Under the pieces are notes generated by a model that did no database searches, was not told where the DNA came from, and saw only the letters and a program-made list of their open reading frames with translations. DNA of 64,000 nt, taken from Magnolia sinica. Taxonomy: Eukaryota; Streptophyta; Magnoliopsida; Magnoliales; Magnoliaceae. Of the stretch, positions 44,241-55,964 are shown piece after piece (the stretch's first letter is position 1; every line of letters starts with the position of its first letter). The position numbers were made by a program, and so were the translations under genes. The stretch lies in the NCBI RefSeq assembly GCF_029962835.1, contig NC_080591.1, positions 39,997,501 to 40,061,500 of the forward strand. The letters run 5' to 3'.

Positions 44241-44999
44241 TAATAATATTTTTGACATGTGCATCATCATCAATATACCCATCTACTCAAAATCAAAGCA
44301 GCAGGCCATAAGTCAGCCAAACATGTACATAAATTTAGGACCTTTGGACTTCTTTTCTAACTATCATTACCCCACTAATAATATTTTCAACTAAAATCTT
44401 AAATATAGAATCAGTTAACCTGGAAATTGTTTGGCCCATACTACATCTACAATGAGGCCCATCGTATCAACGGTCTAGATTTTATATCATGGGTCCTTAA
44501 ATCTTAGGCCGCACTTGTACAAAATGAATGCATTACCACATGGTGCATGAGGGCTCGCAGCCAGAGAATTATATGCATGGTGGTGTATGCGTGTTTTGGA
44601 TTTGTACAACTGGGGACATGATTCTACGATCTAGACCATTGGAATGGTGGGGTCGGCTTTGGAGGATCACTCTTCGAATATCTCCAATCAAAATGTCCTA
44701 ACCTTTCAATTTTTTGGCTTCCAAAAAAAAGACGATTACAAAACATAACGTGTGATGGCCCACATTCAGCTGAGAAAATGTCCAAGATTGGCCGCTAGGA
44801 TCTTATGATCTGGGATAACTTTGGTGCAGGGACAAACATCTCGACAGTCTGGATTGCTGAACCGTCAACCCCACTTGTAGGAACTAAAAACCTGAGTATG
44901 CTCGGCGTCAGGCAAACTGAGTTGTTATTACTCGATCGCCACGGGTCCAAGAGGTTGGTGACCAGAGTGGAAGGCGGATTGCTTGCAGCCAAAAGCTCT
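44241..44999. other. Intergenic sequence upstream of the DUF819 exon 1
   Basis: No gene was recognised. The phrase CCCACTAATAATATTTT occurs twice (about 44237 and 44372), suggesting a small duplication of about 135 bp. The rest is unremarkable. Confidence 0.4.
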
Positions 45000-45427
45000 G
45001 TGGGGCCCACCGTGATGTATGTCATGTGTTATATCCATTCTGTTCATCAGTTTTTCCAACTCATTTTAGAAGAGGATTGCAAACATGAGGCAGTTCCAAA
45101 GCTAAAGTGGAACACATCACAAGAAAAAGTGGGGATTGGACGCTTCTTTGGGCCACAGAGATTTTGGATCAATCTATATTTGTGTTTCCCCTCATCCACG
45201 TTGGAGTGACCTCTTGAACGAGTTGGATGACAAATAAACATCGTGGTGAGCCCTAGGAAGATTTCAACCGTGGGTGTCATTATCCCCACCGTTTCCTGTG
45301 GTACGGTCAACTTGAGCTTTGAATCTGCCTCATGTATGGGCTAATACCCTAAAATGAGCTGATGAAACAGATGGACAGTGTGGATGTAATACATACATCA
45401 CGTCTCCATATGCATAGGTGGGCTCAC
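45000..45427. mobile_element. Palindromic GTGGGGCCCACC-family repeat, copy 4
   Basis: It opens GTGGGGCCCACCGTGATGTATG. The right end carries the inverse blocks (TGAAACAGATGGACAGTGTGG, ATACATACATCAC). Like copy 1 it is preceded by AAGCTCT, so the family's left end may include those bases. Confidence 0.7.
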
Positions 45428-46360
45428 CGTGTATGATTGATCCTAACAGCATATCAAATTCTGCCACCAATGTGTGTACTCGCCCGATTTTCACAATTTC
45501 TCCCATCCTTTTGTTCGGCCCAGTCAGTCCAGACGAGATGTTAGCATGTGTGTTTTTTTTTTTTTTTTTTTTGTAAGGCCGAATTCCAGGAAATAGGTGT
45601 AACAATGGGTTGGGCCTGGAAAGCCCGCCCTGCTTGGATTGGGCTTGACCCTGGCATGTACAGCCTGACCAATTTTCAGGCCGGCTTAGGTCAGTTTAGC
45701 CCGGCCGAGCCTGTCTTGACTTCATGGCTACATGTCGGAGTCCATGCCGTTTCAATGATCAGTTAGGCAACACATGCACCTTATATATTCACCTTGATTT
45801 TCATATCTCTAATGCAATTTATTTGGGCATCTACGGCCCACCTGATCAAGGAAGGGATTAGGAACATTCACGGTGGGAAAAAAAAAAGGATTTAATCAGT
45901 TCCTCCAGGCTCAGGCATGGGGCTACTGTGCTAGGACCATGCTGGGCTCAGGCCTTGTGCCTTACCGTGATGGGTGAAGCAGGCCAGGCCGGGCCACCCC
46001 AAGGAGTCTATATCCAGGGACCACGCTCGAGAGACTTGAGAACTCTCAATAACTCGTCCAGCAATTTGAATGTTATGCACCCATTCCGTGCAACGCATTG
46101 TAGGTAAACTATCTCCAATGTTAGAGGTCTTAATCACTGGATGGAACCCAAATGGCTTAATGCTCCGATTCTATGCACAGTCCCTCTGGTGGGGACCACC
46201 ATCAATGGGCCATGCTCCAAATTTTACCTACGTTTGTAACAAGAGATCAAATTCACATAAAAATACCCACACAAAAGTCTCACAAACAGCTTAAACTAGA
46301 AAATTAGAGACAATTTCTTTGAATAAACGATGGTATTGCAATAATATATCTTACAAACAG
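45428..46360. other. Intergenic sequence with poly-T tract
   Basis: A T run of about 22 bases at 45551-45572. CGG/GCC-rich sequence around 45600-45740 and 45900-46010 uses similar words (GGGCTTGACCC, CAGGCCGG), suggesting an old repeat, but no ends are definable. It ends at the DUF819 last exon. Confidence 0.4.
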
Positions 46361-46684
46361 TTACATATTTTTAAGTACCATCACTCCAAACCCGATACCA
46401 AGAAAAGTTGCGATAACAATTTCGAATATGCCTGCAAGAATCCCCGGAACTACCAAAGAACCCCAGCCTTTGGCTGTGGCCATTCCACATGCTGTTGTGG
46501 GGCCTCCAACATTGGCGTTTGAGGCCACCAGCAGTAGCTTCTGATCAAAGCGGAGTAGGTTTCCGACTCCAAGGATCATGGCTAGATGGACCGATATCTG
46601 GACCAAAGAGAACATGAAGATACCAGGCGCTGTGTTGATGATGTTCCATATGCTCCCGTTCGCACCCACCACTACAAAGATGAC
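46361..46684 (-). CDS. DUF819 membrane protein gene, last exon (separate copy or displaced exon)
   Basis: The minus strand has an AG acceptor (46686-46685), then 107 codons ending in TAA at 46363-46361. The protein piece contains [52 protein letters not shown] and [14 protein letters not shown]. This is the highly conserved C-terminus of plant DUF819 proteins, with hydrophobic helices. The exon is fully open. On the minus strand it lies 2.6 kb upstream of exon 1 at 43712, so it cannot end the same transcript unless there was a rearrangement. No other exon of its own gene was found up to 52 kb. Confidence 0.87.
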   Translation of the reverse strand, partial: VIFVVVGANGSIWNIINTAPGIFMFSLVQISVHLAMILGVGNLLRFDQKLLLVASNANVGGPTTACGMATAKGWGSLVVPGILAGIFEIVIATFLGIGFGVMVLKNM

Positions 46685-47435
46685 CTGTTTTTTGCATGTC
46701 CCACAAGCCCAACAAATCGGGTTAGCTGAGGACAGCTCTTTATGTATCAAAAACAAAGAAAAGTGGAACAGCTAAGAGCTCAAAAGTCAGTGGGATCAGA
46801 AAATCAGTCCCTCTATTATTCTTCTAAAAAGTAATCAAGCAAGATGGATTAAATGATAGCTGCCCATGGTTCTAATGCGGACCATTGGCCTGCTGAGCCC
46901 CAACATGAAAGGAGCATCCCCAAAAATCTCCCAGATTGGAAGATCCTAGGGACCAATATAAGGACCTTTTCAGCTGATTGTGGCTGTTGTTGTATGTTTC
47001 TCTAACCATCGGTCGGTAGGCTATCGAAAGGTTAAGATTGTGTCCGATCAAGGAGAATTTTTAGGCATAGTCCAACGGAAGTGGGAAACAACGGAACAGT
47101 GGTCTGGATTACTGAAAATTGGCCCCAGTTTCCAGAATCAAGAACCTCTTTATGCTGTGCAAAGGCATGGGCCTTGCATGATGTAATTCCTCATTCAAGC
47201 AAAACATTGTTGTCATATGCGATTGCATATTTCCCAACAGTCAAATTTTATTTTATTTTTCCAGTTTGGTGCACTTTTGTCTATAAATAGGCACTCACTT
47301 CCCCTTCATTTTCACTATTCTTTACTCCAAAATTCTAAATCTCTCGCTCATTCTCTCTTACACCCCTCTCTCTCTCTTACTCTTCTCTTTACAACTATTT
47401 CATGTTTATTTTTTATAGTTTGTAACTTGTACTTT

Positions 47436-47473
<38 letters not shown>

Positions 47474-47761
47474 TAAATTAAGGTGTCATTCATACCCCGA
47501 ATCTCTCCTCCAAGGGCCATTGGCTAATGTGTTTGCCAAAGCAGTTTCTGCACTTCGATTGTCTTTTATAATGTCCAAGTTGGACATCCATAATATATAG
47601 GCACGAGGTTGAGGGAGAGCGTTGGAGTGAATAGGGTATATTCTAGATGATTGGGTAGAGACCCTAGACTACCATTATTTTTCTTATTTCCAAAATATTA
47701 TAAATAAAAGGAGAGGATAGAGAAAATTCCCTAATTTTGAGTCTTTACATAAAAACAGGTC
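46685..47761. other. Intergenic or intronic sequence with TATA-like site and poly-T
   Basis: No exon was recognised. CTATAAATAGG at 47280-47290, followed by CT-rich sequence, is promoter-like, perhaps from an old LTR. An interruption-free T run of about 35 bases is at 47438-47472. Confidence 0.4.
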
Positions 47762-49071
47762 TGATGTAGGACACATGATTTAATGCTAGCATGCAACGTG
47801 AATATTATAAAAGAGTCTATAAAGTAATTTAATTAACAAAAGATGCTAACCTACCACGTAATTAAGAGTAAACAATAGGAAATAAAATCTTGTTTAACCT
47901 AAATCACATGCCCGCATGCTAAGAAATCATATAAATCAATGAAAACTAGGCCCGTTGGAAGGATAGAATTTTCATTTTATCATAAGCACGTTCCACACTC
48001 AAGGGACTGACTTGTAGATTCTATGATAATGGTTAGGAAGGGAAATTTTTTTAATTTGAAAAATTAGTATTCGTGTGAATTGAGGATTTTGTAATTAAGA
48101 TTTTTTTAGAATTTGGGTAAGAGATGAAATTAGAGCTAATTTGGGTGAATTGGTTGAGGGGTTGATAGATTTAGGTATTGGAAGATAGGACTTAAGGTTT
48201 TGGATGAAGGGAAGTTAGGGATTTTGGGTCAATTAAAGAAATTAAAAATTTTAAGTTTGAGAATTTGGGGAAATTAGGGAATTAGAGAATATAGGGTTAG
48301 GGTTTATTGGTAGAGTAAGGAATGTAGAATTAAAGGGTTTTGATAGGGGAAGCAAGGGAAAATCAAGCTATTGAGGGGTCATTCATATGGTCAGCTTAGG
48401 GGTTTCTACATGTGGTCGTACGGTCACACGTGTGAGTTGTTGGCTAGGGTTTTGGGGTCCTCAATGATTAATTTCACTTGGGGTTGATGTTTGATGATGA
48501 AAAGTTGAAGAAAAGGATGATTTAGATGGTTTTAGTTAGGAATGGAAGAAGAGAGATGAATTTTTTTTTAAAAAAAATACCTCTTTTTTATAGAAAGAAA
48601 GCGAGAAGGAAGATGATAGATGGAAACCTCGCACCTCCATTGAATGGGGAATGACATCACATCACACTCAACTTTCAAAGATGCTTAATAAATTAAAAGT
48701 TGTTCCTAACTCCTTAATCTTAACACAAATATAAGTCATACCAAAAATAACGAAGCATGTAAACAATCTAAACAACTAAAATATTTCGTGGCCCATGGGT
48801 GTCCATGATCAAGATGTCAGATGATGATGATCCAACGGTCCAATCACCGTGACCACCCGATCCAAGGTCTGATGTGTCCATCAAGCTCCTATATGTAGCC
48901 CATGTTCATCTTCCCAGTGTTGAGTCTTCAAAGATGCATGAACATGCACATGGGGTCTTTAACGTGGCTAGGAATGTGAATTGGGTCAAGAGCCCCATGT
49001 AATAATCGTCTAGCCATAAGGAGATTGGCTCAGCCCTCCTCCTTTGTTATGGTGCTCGGATGTCCTCATCA
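47762..49071 (-). mobile_element. Solo LTR on the minus strand, same family as the chromovirus-like element
   Basis: On the minus strand it starts TGATGAGGACATCC and ends TGTGTCCTACATCA. Both ends match those of the LTR at 55716-62038 (TGATGGGGACATC and CATGTCCTGCATCA). The flanks AGGTC (47757-47761) and AAGTC (49072-49076) form a 5-bp duplication with one change. A TATA-like CTATAAAA is near 48590. Length is 1310 bp. There is no coding sequence. Confidence 0.75.
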
Positions 49072-49572
49072 AAGTCCCATAAAAATCATCACACATCTTA
49101 GAGCATCAGCATGAGTAGAACTCACTTGCTTTCTGCAAACCATAAACAATGTTGCTTGACCCTCAACACAATGACATCTTGTTGTTGTGACCACTTAATG
49201 CAAGCATGAACTACCACCACTAGCGTGGAAATGAAGATGTGAGCCCCAAAAGCTCAAGTTGTAGGTCTTATAGCTTGTCCCATAGGTCCCACATGTTGAA
49301 TTGTGTTAAGAGGTTTCAAGAGATACTAATCCTTTTATAGCTCGAGCTTGATTCTTTGAACTCTCTATTTGGTAAAATTTTAAAGGATCTTTAAAGGAAT
49401 ATTATGCTATTAATGGTTTCTATTTTGAGATTTTTGTGTTTTAGAAGATCTTTAATAAGATATATTAATATTTTGATGATCTTTAATAAGATATATTATT
49501 CTCTTGTGGGATCTTACTAAGAAGAATAAAATAAAAGGAAGAGATTTATGTCCACATATTTGTAGCATTTGG
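49072..49572. other. Intergenic sequence between solo LTR and LINE
   Basis: No gene was recognised. AGATCTTTAATAAGATATATTA is present twice in close tandem (about 49446 and 49480). Confidence 0.4.
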
Positions 49573-50690
49573 ATTTTTTTTATTTTTTTTTAAAGATGAG
49601 AATTTTATTAAAAGAATAGGGCCAAAAAATAGAGAATGAAGAAAGAAGAAGGAAAAAAAAAACTACAAAACCAGCCCCCAAGTTGGCAGATGAGCCCAAG
49701 AAACAATCTAAGGGGCCCAATCCCTAAACATAACTAAAACCCTGAAAAAAAAAAAAAAAAAAAAAAACCTTCGAAACGCTAATATTCCTAAAACAACGAA
49801 TATTTCCGTCTGGCCACACTGCCCATAAGACTGCGAGGAGAACGACACGTCATTTTCTCTTTCCAATGGCTCCTCACATGCTAGCAACAAAAAAGGTGAT
49901 CGACAGAATAAGGCATGGCCCATTGCACTCTAGCCAATCGCAGGACACTCCACCAAATATTGGAGATGAAAGGGCAGTGAATAAACAGATGATCCACTTA
50001 CTCCTCATCCCGAGGCATAGAAGACAAATTCAGGAGAAAAAAGCCCCGCTTCCTCACATCGTCTATTGTCAAAATTCTATTCCAACCGACCAGCCATCCA
50101 AATGCCGCTACTTTTGGGGGGACTCCGTAAGACCATAACAGGCCCGTGTGACATAATGCACTAGAAGCAGCAGGGGCCGCCAAAGATCTATAAAGGGACT
50201 GGACGGAAAACTCTCTTGAGGTCACTACCAACCACCACAAGAAATCATCCTGATTTTGGGATGACATAAAAACTTACAGATGAAGGCGGAGAGAGTAAAC
50301 TCTTTGGCTTTGGAATCTGAACGGTTTCTATAGAAGGGTGGAAGCCAAAAATGTCCTCCATGATCGTAAACAGAACATTTACTAACCAAAATATTTGGGT
50401 CCTGAGCAACTGCAAAAAGGGATGGAAAGGATTCAACAAGCGAAGGGAAGCTACACCAAAAGTCTAGCCAAAATCTAATTCTCGAGCCATCCCCAAGGGA
50501 GAAATGCACTTTATCAAAAACTAATAGTGCTTGCCGTACCTTTCCATAGCCAAGAAGCTCTATACATAGTGGTAGCTTTAGTCCACCACCCTTCAGTTGA
50601 AACACCATATTTTGCAGCTATGATCTGGCGCCACAAACTTTCTCCATTCCAAATCTCCAAACCCATTTCCCACAAGAGCTTTATTACAAT
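49573..50690 (-). mobile_element. L1-type LINE, 5'-truncated
   Basis: Minus-strand frames encode the zinc-binding tail of plant L1 ORF2 proteins: LGDGSRIRFWLDFWCSFPSL, then FSVQSLYRSLAAP and GVPPKVAAFGWLVGWNRILT with DDVRKRGF (50608-49998). The last Cys cluster has lost a Cys (NLSSMPRDEE). An A-rich 3' end on the minus strand (49573-49592) is the likely poly-A tail. An internal A/T run at 49745-49766 interrupts the coding remnant. The RT and endonuclease domains are absent, as usual for 5'-truncated LINE copies. Confidence 0.82.
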
Positions 50691-51933
50691 CTTGATATGG
50701 GTTTTCTTAATTTAGAGTAATTGAGTTTTTACATCTATGCGCCTTTGTAGATGTTGTGTGGCAATGAAGATTGGAACGAAGAAAGGTGTGAGTTTAGGGA
50801 GAAAGCATTCTCTAGTAGAGGGAGAAAAAATGCATTCTCTAGTAGAGAATGAAATTTAAAAAAAAATAAAAAATCAACGCTTTTAAACTGTGTGATGCAT
50901 GCAAAAATCCATTCTTCTCATTTCTTCTTTCCTATCCATCCTACATCACCACTACAATGAGAACCTGCCTTATTTGGGGTTTTCTTCCAGCCTTTCCTGC
51001 CTCCTTGTTGATGTGGCTGTCATGTTGGCTGATTTCGACCCCCCAAAACAATCAGCTCTTGCTGGCATGAGTCCACTCATTTAGAAACCTACTATATATG
51101 CAAGGTTAAAGAGCCATATTTGTGACAAGGTGTTCTGTGTGGTATCGATGGGCATAACGGTGCCCACCGCTACCGATACGAATACGCCCCGTATCGGGTG
51201 ATATGGGGTGTGTAATGGTGCAAAAAATTATGGAAAAATATCCATTAAATCCAGAATATTCTAAATATTCTAAATATACATTCATTTATAATTTGGAACA
51301 TGTTTATGGTGGTGTAACGGTCCACTCTTTGGTGAAAAGTTGTATTAGACTGCTCAATGAATTTATGAACCTGATAAGCTAGTATTGGCTAGAGATCTTT
51401 TATATTTAATTATCTAACTTTATAATATCAATATGAATTAATTAGAATGAATCTAATACCAAAATATCTCATATTTGTAGGTATTGGTGTATTACATATC
51501 TTTTGACTTGTGTATATTTTATTTTAACATACAATCTAGGGGCTTTTATGTCCAATTATGTCATATATCTAACAAATTAATATAATTTTTCCAAATAAAT
51601 CTTAAGAAAAGATTTGAAATTATATTCAAGTAAATAGTGTTATCGATTTAGAGCTGATTTGGTGGACCATTTGATGCCCCAAATTAACGTTAAATTCATG
51701 CAATCTATTGGCACTTTTCTCAATAATGGATTGGTGGATTTTATTGTACAGTGAAGAATGAAAAATATCAAATGATCCTATTTCAGAAAAACAAGTGTTT
51801 GTAAATTAATGGTGAAAATCAGTTAAATAATTTAATTTTGGAATTGTGACATGGCAACAATAGTGTCATAATTTAATTTATTAATTTTGAGTTAATGTAT
51901 GCCTCATGGGCAATTTTTACGGCCATGTACATA
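50691..51933. other. Intergenic sequence
   Basis: No gene was recognised. GCATTCTCTAGTAGAG is repeated in tandem at about 50797-50850. The block 51140-51215 is rich in GTATCGG/CCGATAC words with palindromic character and may be an old transposon end. 51240-51900 is AT-rich. Confidence 0.4.
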
Positions 51934-52015
51934 GGGCCCACCACGATGTGTGTATTGTATATCAATGATATCCATCCATTTTATCAAATCATTTTAAGGC
52001 ATGCTCTAAAAATGA
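51934..52015. mobile_element. Palindromic GTGGGGCCCACC-family repeat, truncated copy 5
   Basis: GGGCCCACCACGATGTGTGTATTG, then CCATCCATTTTATCAAATCATTTTAAGGCATG, match the left arm of the family. It stops where the chromovirus-like pol begins at about 52016, so the junction marks a truncation or deletion. Confidence 0.65.
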
Positions 52016-52702
52016 TTTGATCCACGAGGTATGCATAAGCGGTCACTCCTAAACAAATATCCATCTAAAATCAAGTACTCATTGGTAGCTCCTGACGGAC
52101 TCTCTAACAATGATGTGTACACAACTCTGAAATCCAGGCACTCAGAATAATCCTCTCTGACAAACTCAAGCCCCGTGACTTCGTCACTCATGGAATTGAG
52201 TAACGCGACTCGACGACTCAACGCGTTGGCAGACTTATTCTCTACATCAGCCTTCTGCTTAAGCACAAAAGTATACTCTTGAAGGAACTGGACCCACTTG
52301 ACGTGCCTAGGGTTTAATTTCTTCTGAGAGTTCAAATATCTCAAGGCCTTGTGATCTGAGAACAAGACGAATTTTTGCGTTAATAAATAATGACGCCAGT
52401 GGTGCAATGATTGCACTACCGCATAGAATTCTTTGTCATAAGTGGAGTATTTTTACTTCACCTCATTCAGGTTCTCACTAAAAAAGGCGATAGGGTGTCC
52501 TTCCTGACTAAGTACTCCTCCTATGCCAACTCTTGACGCATCGCATGTGACTTAAAAAACTTTCAAAAAATTCGGAAGTCGCGTTACCGGAGTTTCTTTC
52601 ATCTTGACCTTATCTCCTTAAAGGCCTTCGAGGTTGCCTACGTCCATTGAAACTGTATTTTTTTATGCAATCCGTGATGGGAGCCATAATGGAGCTAAAG
52701 CC
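52016..52702 (-). pseudogene. RNase H of the chromovirus-like element, ending at the truncation
   Basis: The minus strand encodes CDASRVGIGGVLSQEGHPI (about 52560-52500), a stop, then VQSLHHWRHYLLTQKFVLFSDHKALRYL, KWVQFLQEYTFVLKQKADVENKSANALSRR, and the pre-integrase GYLFRSDRLCIPRG. The catalytic Asp residues are readable. Frames are broken at about 52455 and 52600. Confidence 0.88.
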
Positions 52703-53598
52703 TCAAATGAACCGCCTATAGAAGGTGGCCAAGCCGTGAAAACTGCGCACCTCGTGAATATTGCGGGGTTCAGGCCAATTGACAATGGCTTTGACTTTCT
52801 CGGGATCCGCCGACACACCCTCAGCTGATATAACAAAATCTAAATTGATAACACTACTACACATAAACGCACACTTCTTTAGGTTGACGTACAATTTCTC
52901 GGCTCTAAGGATCCTACAAACTTGCCTCAAATGGTTGAGGTGTTGCTCCTTGGTCATGCTATAAATCAGGATATCATTAAAGTAGACGACCAAGAACTTC
53001 CCTATGAAGGGCCTCAACACTTGGTTATCACACGCATGAAGGTACTTGGGGCATTAGTCGGCCCAAAAGGCATGACTAGCCACTTGTATAACCCATCCTT
53101 CGTCTTGAAGACCGTCTTCCACTTATCACCAGGGCATACACAGATTTGATGATAACCACTTTTGAGGTCAATTTTTGAGAAGATAGTAGCGTTGGTCATC
53201 ATATCCAACATGTCATCAAGACACGGTATGAGAAATCGATACTTGGCTGTGATTTTGTTGATGACCCTACTACCAATACACATCTTCCATGTGTCATCCT
53301 TCTTAGGTGTATGAAGGGCGGGCACAGCACACGAGCTCATGCTCTCTTAAATGAAACTCTTTTCTAGGAGCTCTTCAATCTGTCTCTTCATCTCTGCATG
53401 GTCCTTTGGGTTCATTCTGTAATGAAGGAGGTTTGGTAGAGTCGCCCTAGAGACTAAATCAATGGCGTGATGTATATCCCTCATAGGGGGAAGCTCATCC
53501 GGTAGATCTGCAGGAAAGATATAATGAAACTCATCCACTACCAGAATAGTCTCAGTGGGTAACTCTACACTAGCCTCTGGTGCACTCTCTAGCCACAA
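52703..53598 (-). pseudogene. Reverse transcriptase of the chromovirus-like element
   Basis: The minus strand encodes LPPMRDIHHAIDLVSRATLP, YRMNPKDHAEMKRQIEELLEK, a stop, then [53 protein letters not shown] and [18 protein letters not shown] replaces the usual FVYFDDILIYS, so one catalytic Asp is Asn. It ends with VRSFHGLATFYRRF. Three open pieces are separated by stops or shifts. Confidence 0.9.
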
Positions 53599-54271
53599 GG
53601 GTGAACACTATCGAGTTCGACTCAGTCTCTCGCTTAAAGTCCTTGACATTTAGAATATGGAGAGGTTTACACTTGGACTTCAATTCCTTCAATTCTTTTG
53701 AGCCACTTACATCACTCTGTATAGTGGACTCCTTTCCAGTCATATTCTTGGGTGGAAGTGGATTTAGTTTGACTTTCTTGCCCTCAAACCAAAATATACA
53801 CATATTTGAATGACCAAATATGGTGACATCTCTGTCATAGAGCCAAGGCGTACCTAGAATGATATGGCCAACATCCATGGGAACAACATCACACCAAAGT
53901 GTGTCTTTGTATGATCTAAACTGAATAGGAACAAGATAATGGTGCGAGACTGGAATGAAAGTTTCATCAACTTAAGACACTCTATGGGGTTGAGGATGGG
54001 CCTTAAGCTTTAAGCCCAAACGGCTCACAGTACCAGCTGATGCTAAGTTTGCACAACTACCACTATCCACGATCATCTTGCAGCTCTTATCACCACATTT
54101 TGCGTAAGTATAGAAGATCGTGTTATGGTACAAATCGTCGGTGTTCTTGGCTTGTACAAAGGCGCAACACACAATTGCGAGGGTCGCAAACTCTTGCGCT
54201 CTCTCTTCCTCATCGCTAGGGGTTTCTGCTGGCTCATATTCTTCCTCCTCACTGTCATTCTCTGGGGGCAT
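53599..54271 (-). pseudogene. Protease region of the chromovirus-like element
   Basis: CKMIVDSGSCANLASAGTVSRLGLK at about 54085-54010 carries the DSGS active site, and HIILGTPWLYDRDV (53872-53830) the GTPW motif. An acidic linker (ENDSEEEEYEPAE) precedes it. A stop near 53972 separates the two motifs. Confidence 0.87.
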
Positions 54272-55395
54272 TATTTCTACTTACCCATCAATAAGGAACA
54301 CCTTGGTGCCCTCTTTCGTGCTACATTGGTGGGCAAAGTGACCAAATTCCTAACATATAAAATACCTAGTCGCATCACTTTTGGGCAATCTAGACCCGAC
54401 AACTCCTTTACCCTTATCATCTTTGGGCCTAGACTGAGAACTACTAGAAGGTTTGGATTGATATCCAGTGCTAGGCTTAGCCCCAAAAAGGTTAGCCTTA
54501 GCGCCAAAATCATGAAACTCAAACCGCCTTCCCATAAATGCTTCGAGGTATTACTCGACCTCCAACACTACTTGATATATCTGTTCAAGAATGTCTATAT
54601 CCTTAGCAAGCAACTCTCTTCTAATGTCAGAACGGAGGCCCGTTTTAAATTGAACAAGAGTGAGTACGGGATCCTCATCAACTTCATACCAGGTCAAGTA
54701 CTCTTCAAACTTTTTAATGTATTCAGCCACACTCATGGAACCTTGTCGAAGAGACTGTCATTCTTCAACCAACCTCAGGTGATAGGAAAAAGAGAAGTAC
54801 TTTTCCTTAAGAGTTTCTTTCATTTCTCCCCAATGGATTATTGGGGGCTCCCTCAACCTTTTTTTCTTTCACTCCACAGTAGCCAAAAACCTCTTTATTT
54901 GGCCCACAAGCTTCATCTTGGTAAATCGGACTCAACAAGTATCGGACATGTCGTACCACTTAAAATAGTGGTCCATATCCGTCAACCAATCTAGAAAACC
55001 TTTAGGGTCCAAGTGGCCATCAAACGTAGGAGCCTCTACTCTAACTTCCTGGAGGAGTCGCGCATCTGGGTCATAATGATCATAATGCCCCTCGTGTGGT
55101 GGGTGCACGGGTGCGCCCATGACTAATTCCTTGGCCACTCCCATTCTTTTTTCTATCCTCCTGACCACCTACCTTATATTGAGCATCTTCCCCAATGGTG
55201 GGGTTTACCTGGGCAGAGGTCTCTAGTTGGGTACCATGTACATTAAGTTATTCAAAGCGTTGGTCAATACGTTGTTCCAAGCACCTACCCAAAGAGTCAA
55301 ACTATCGGGTTATGTTGCTCATTGACTTTTGCAATTGCTCCATGTTTAGCATAGGGTGCAAACCAAAACCATGACCAGTACATATGGGCATACAA
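54272..55395 (-). pseudogene. Gag of the chromovirus-like element, broken
   Basis: From about 55395 the minus strand gives an ATG-led helical start (MLNMEQLQKSMSN), then VRVEAPTFDGHLDPKGFLDWLTDMDHYFKWY (55070-54940), SVAEYIKKFEEYLTWYEVDED (54733-54670), and a degenerate zinc knuckle RYFICQEFGHFAHQC (about 54365-54320). Stops and shifts separate the pieces. The 289-codon ORF on the opposite strand (54125-54994) is a shadow of this gag. Confidence 0.85.
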
Positions 55396-55699
55396 CTACT
55401 CACTCAACTCAAAGACCCTCAAATATAACTATATGCACCTAAATGAGACTAAATGATCTTATAGGACTATATGAGGAAAAATACACAATGCTACTAAAAT
55501 TTCAGCAACATAACTGGCCAAACAGTTTGTTAACAGAAAATTTAGCTATGAAAATTAGGGATTTTCTGATAACAGAAAATTCAGCAGCCCATGTTGTGAA
55601 TGATGGGTCCTAAACAGCCCTATATGATGAGACTTAATGCAAAATCGACGTGAATAAACTAAACCCTAAAATGCAATGCATTCCCCAATGAAAACCTAA
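55396..55699 (-). other. Leader between primer site and gag of the chromovirus-like element
   Basis: No coding sequence was recognised. GTTAACAGAAAATTTAGC and GATAACAGAAAATTCAGC at about 55530 and 55568 form a small repeat. Confidence 0.45.
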
Positions 55700-55711
55700 G
55701 CTCTAATATAA
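55700..55711 (-). other. Decayed primer-binding site of the chromovirus-like element
   Basis: The minus strand reads TTATATTAGAGC followed by TTAGGTTTTC, close to TGGTATCAGAGCNNAGGTTT, the usual chromovirus primer context, with three changes. It lies four bases after the LTR end CATCA. Confidence 0.65.
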
Positions 55712-55715
55712 AATT

Positions 55716-55964
55716 TGATGCAGGACATGAAATTAATATGACATGCAAGATTTCAAGCTATATATCATACCAATTTTAAATAATCACAGAATTTCACATC
55801 CCACATACGATCAAACATTCAACAAGGAGAATCTACGGGGGTCCAAGCCTACACACGTTTAAGGTTGGATCAAATAAAATTATAAACTAAACAATGCCCA
55901 AAGGACTATAAGATTCATCGACTCTTGGAAAGGATTGTTCCCCAATTCAAAAGAATCACTATGT
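55716..55964 (-). repeat. 5' LTR of the chromovirus-like element, 3' piece
   Basis: It ends TCCTGCATCA on the minus strand next to the primer site. It is interrupted at 55964 by the Tork-like element and continues at 61078. The last five bases before the insertion, TATGT (55960-55964), are the target copy. Confidence 0.75.

Noticed and set aside
54125-54994. Longest plus-strand ORF in the right half (289 codons)
   Set aside because: It is exactly antisense to the broken gag of the chromovirus-like element and shows no domain of its own. The minus strand has the conserved motifs.
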